Source: Stenotrophomonas nematodicola
GTDB taxonomy: Bacteria; Pseudomonadota; Gammaproteobacteria; Xanthomonadales; Xanthomonadaceae
Length of the DNA stretch: 64,000 nucleotides
Direction: 5' to 3'
NCBI RefSeq assembly: GCF_009467805.1
Contig: NZ_WIAY01000004.1
Location: forward strand, 248,001-312,000
Each line of letters begins with the position of its first letter. Position 1 is the first letter of the stretch. This document shows positions 63,418 through 64,000 of this stretch, one piece after another. A model generated the notes under the pieces. It saw only the letters and a list, made by a program, of their open reading frames with translations, did not search any database and had not been told where the DNA came from. The position numbers were made by a program, and so were the translations under genes.

Positions 63418-64000
63418 TCAGGTCAGCACGGCGCGGCGCGGGCGGCCGCTGGTCAGCGGGGTGCCGGCGATCGCCTCGCCCGAGGCGGGTACGGCCCGCT
63501 CCCGGCCCCAGGCGCGGATGTTCTCGATCTGCTCCGGCGCGGTCCGCGACAGCGGCACCACGTTCTGGAAGCTGCGCCGGAACAGGTCATCGGTGACCAC
63601 CGCATCGCCCTTCAGGTAGGCCTCCTTGACCACCTCGCGCACGGCCGACTCCAGGTCCGAGCCGGCAAAGCCCTCGGACAGCTCGACCAGCTCGTCGAGC
63701 AGCGCCGGGGCCAGCTCGCGCTGTTGGAGGCCGCGCCGGGCATAGATCCCGATGATGTCGCGGCGTTCCGGCGCGGTCGGCAGGTCGACGAAGAACAGTT
63801 CGTCGAAGCGGCCACGGCGCAGCAGCTCCGGCGGCAGCTTGGAGACATCGTTGGCGGTGGCCACCACGAACACCCGGGTGCGGGCTTCCTGCAGCCAGTA
63901 CAGGAACTGGCCGACCAGCCGGGTCGAGGTCCCGCCATCGCCGCCGCCGGTCGCGCCGGCCAGGCCCTTCTCGATCTCGTCGATCCACAGCACGCACGGC
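63418..64000 (-). CDS. AAA+ ATPase, C-terminal part (Ycf46/FtsH-like AAA domain)
   Basis: The gene enters from the right edge; the last 193 residues are visible. Walker B is PCVLWIDEIEKG, sensor 1 is RVFVVATANDVSKLPPELLR with the arginine finger region RRGRFDELFFVDLP, and sensor 2/lid is GFAGSDLESAVREVV. This fits a classical AAA domain as in Ycf46 or proteasome-like ATPases. The tail (ARAGRPRRAVLT-like) is short with no protease. Its partner and N-terminal domains are outside the window. Confidence 0.88.
   Translation of the reverse strand, partial: PCVLWIDEIEKGLAGATGGGDGGTSTRLVGQFLYWLQEARTRVFVVATANDVSKLPPELLRRGRFDELFFVDLPTAPERRDIIGIYARRGLQQRELAPALLDELVELSEGFAGSDLESAVREVVKEAYLKGDAVVTDDLFRRSFQNVVPLSRTAPEQIENIRAWGRERAVPASGEAIAGTPLTSGRPRRAVLT

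Overview
The window is high-GC bacterial chromosome from the Xanthomonadaceae, most likely Stenotrophomonas or a close relative. Support for this comes from XanB2, the xanthomonad content (polA followed by an sX13-type sRNA, two unlinked YD/RHS genes, a large membrane ankyrin protein), and GTAG-ended palindromes at 9309, 55001 and 57199 that match the SMAG repeats described in Stenotrophomonas maltophilia. There is no integrase, transposase, CRISPR array or rRNA. Coding density is high and most genes look like core genome.

Layout. 1-2174: the start of an RluE-type pseudouridine synthase, a secreted methyltransferase-like protein and an aldo/keto reductase. 2175-3286: a protein-poor kilobase with a short terminated unit and two overlapping tRNA-like RNA elements, directly ahead of a slipin-rtcB pair (3287-5644). 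5634-7003: an Rrf2 regulator and a thioredoxin-reductase-like flavoprotein under a perfect palindrome. 7166-13171: chemoreceptor, divergent LysR/MFS pair, DkgB-type reductase and alpha/beta hydrolase. 13398-19552: two Sec-exported RHS/YD proteins and a small exported protein, apparently a polymorphic toxin operon with a JAMM-like C-terminus. 19584-29585: acetyltransferase/CoA-ligase fusion, MgtE, a KefB/C antiporter, a giant ankyrin protein and YcgL. 29828-33290: XanB2 and a cyanide-insensitive-type bd oxidase.

33420-43957 is one leftward type VI secretion operon: VgrG, a DUF4123-like adaptor, a VasX/BTH_I2691-like pore-forming effector, its likely membrane immunity protein, another membrane protein, then a truncated effector copy and a second immunity copy. 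The two effector/immunity pairs are tandem duplicates. Their shared flanks are nearly identical, but the effector C-terminus and immunity N-terminus differ, so the locus looks like a specificity cassette between recombination arms.

44308-64000 is housekeeping: an S9 peptidase with a NUDIX hydrolase and three unknown envelope proteins, hemF, a YetF-like protein, an sX13-type sRNA, polA, several small conserved proteins, UspA, a hexapeptide acetyltransferase, a frameshifted LMW-phosphatase-like gene, uvrD, a flavoprotein, cardiolipin synthase, rpmB-rpmG, and the end of an AAA+ ATPase.

The most interesting item is the pair of tRNA-like modules upstream of slipin-rtcB. One has a perfect 7-bp acceptor-type stem stacked on a canonical T-arm but enclosing about 165 nt of other hairpins. 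The next is a compact cloverleaf with a bulged acceptor stem. The two share acceptor nucleotides. This resembles the tRNA-mimicking Y RNAs known near RNA-repair operons elsewhere, and here it would accompany an RtcB ligase.
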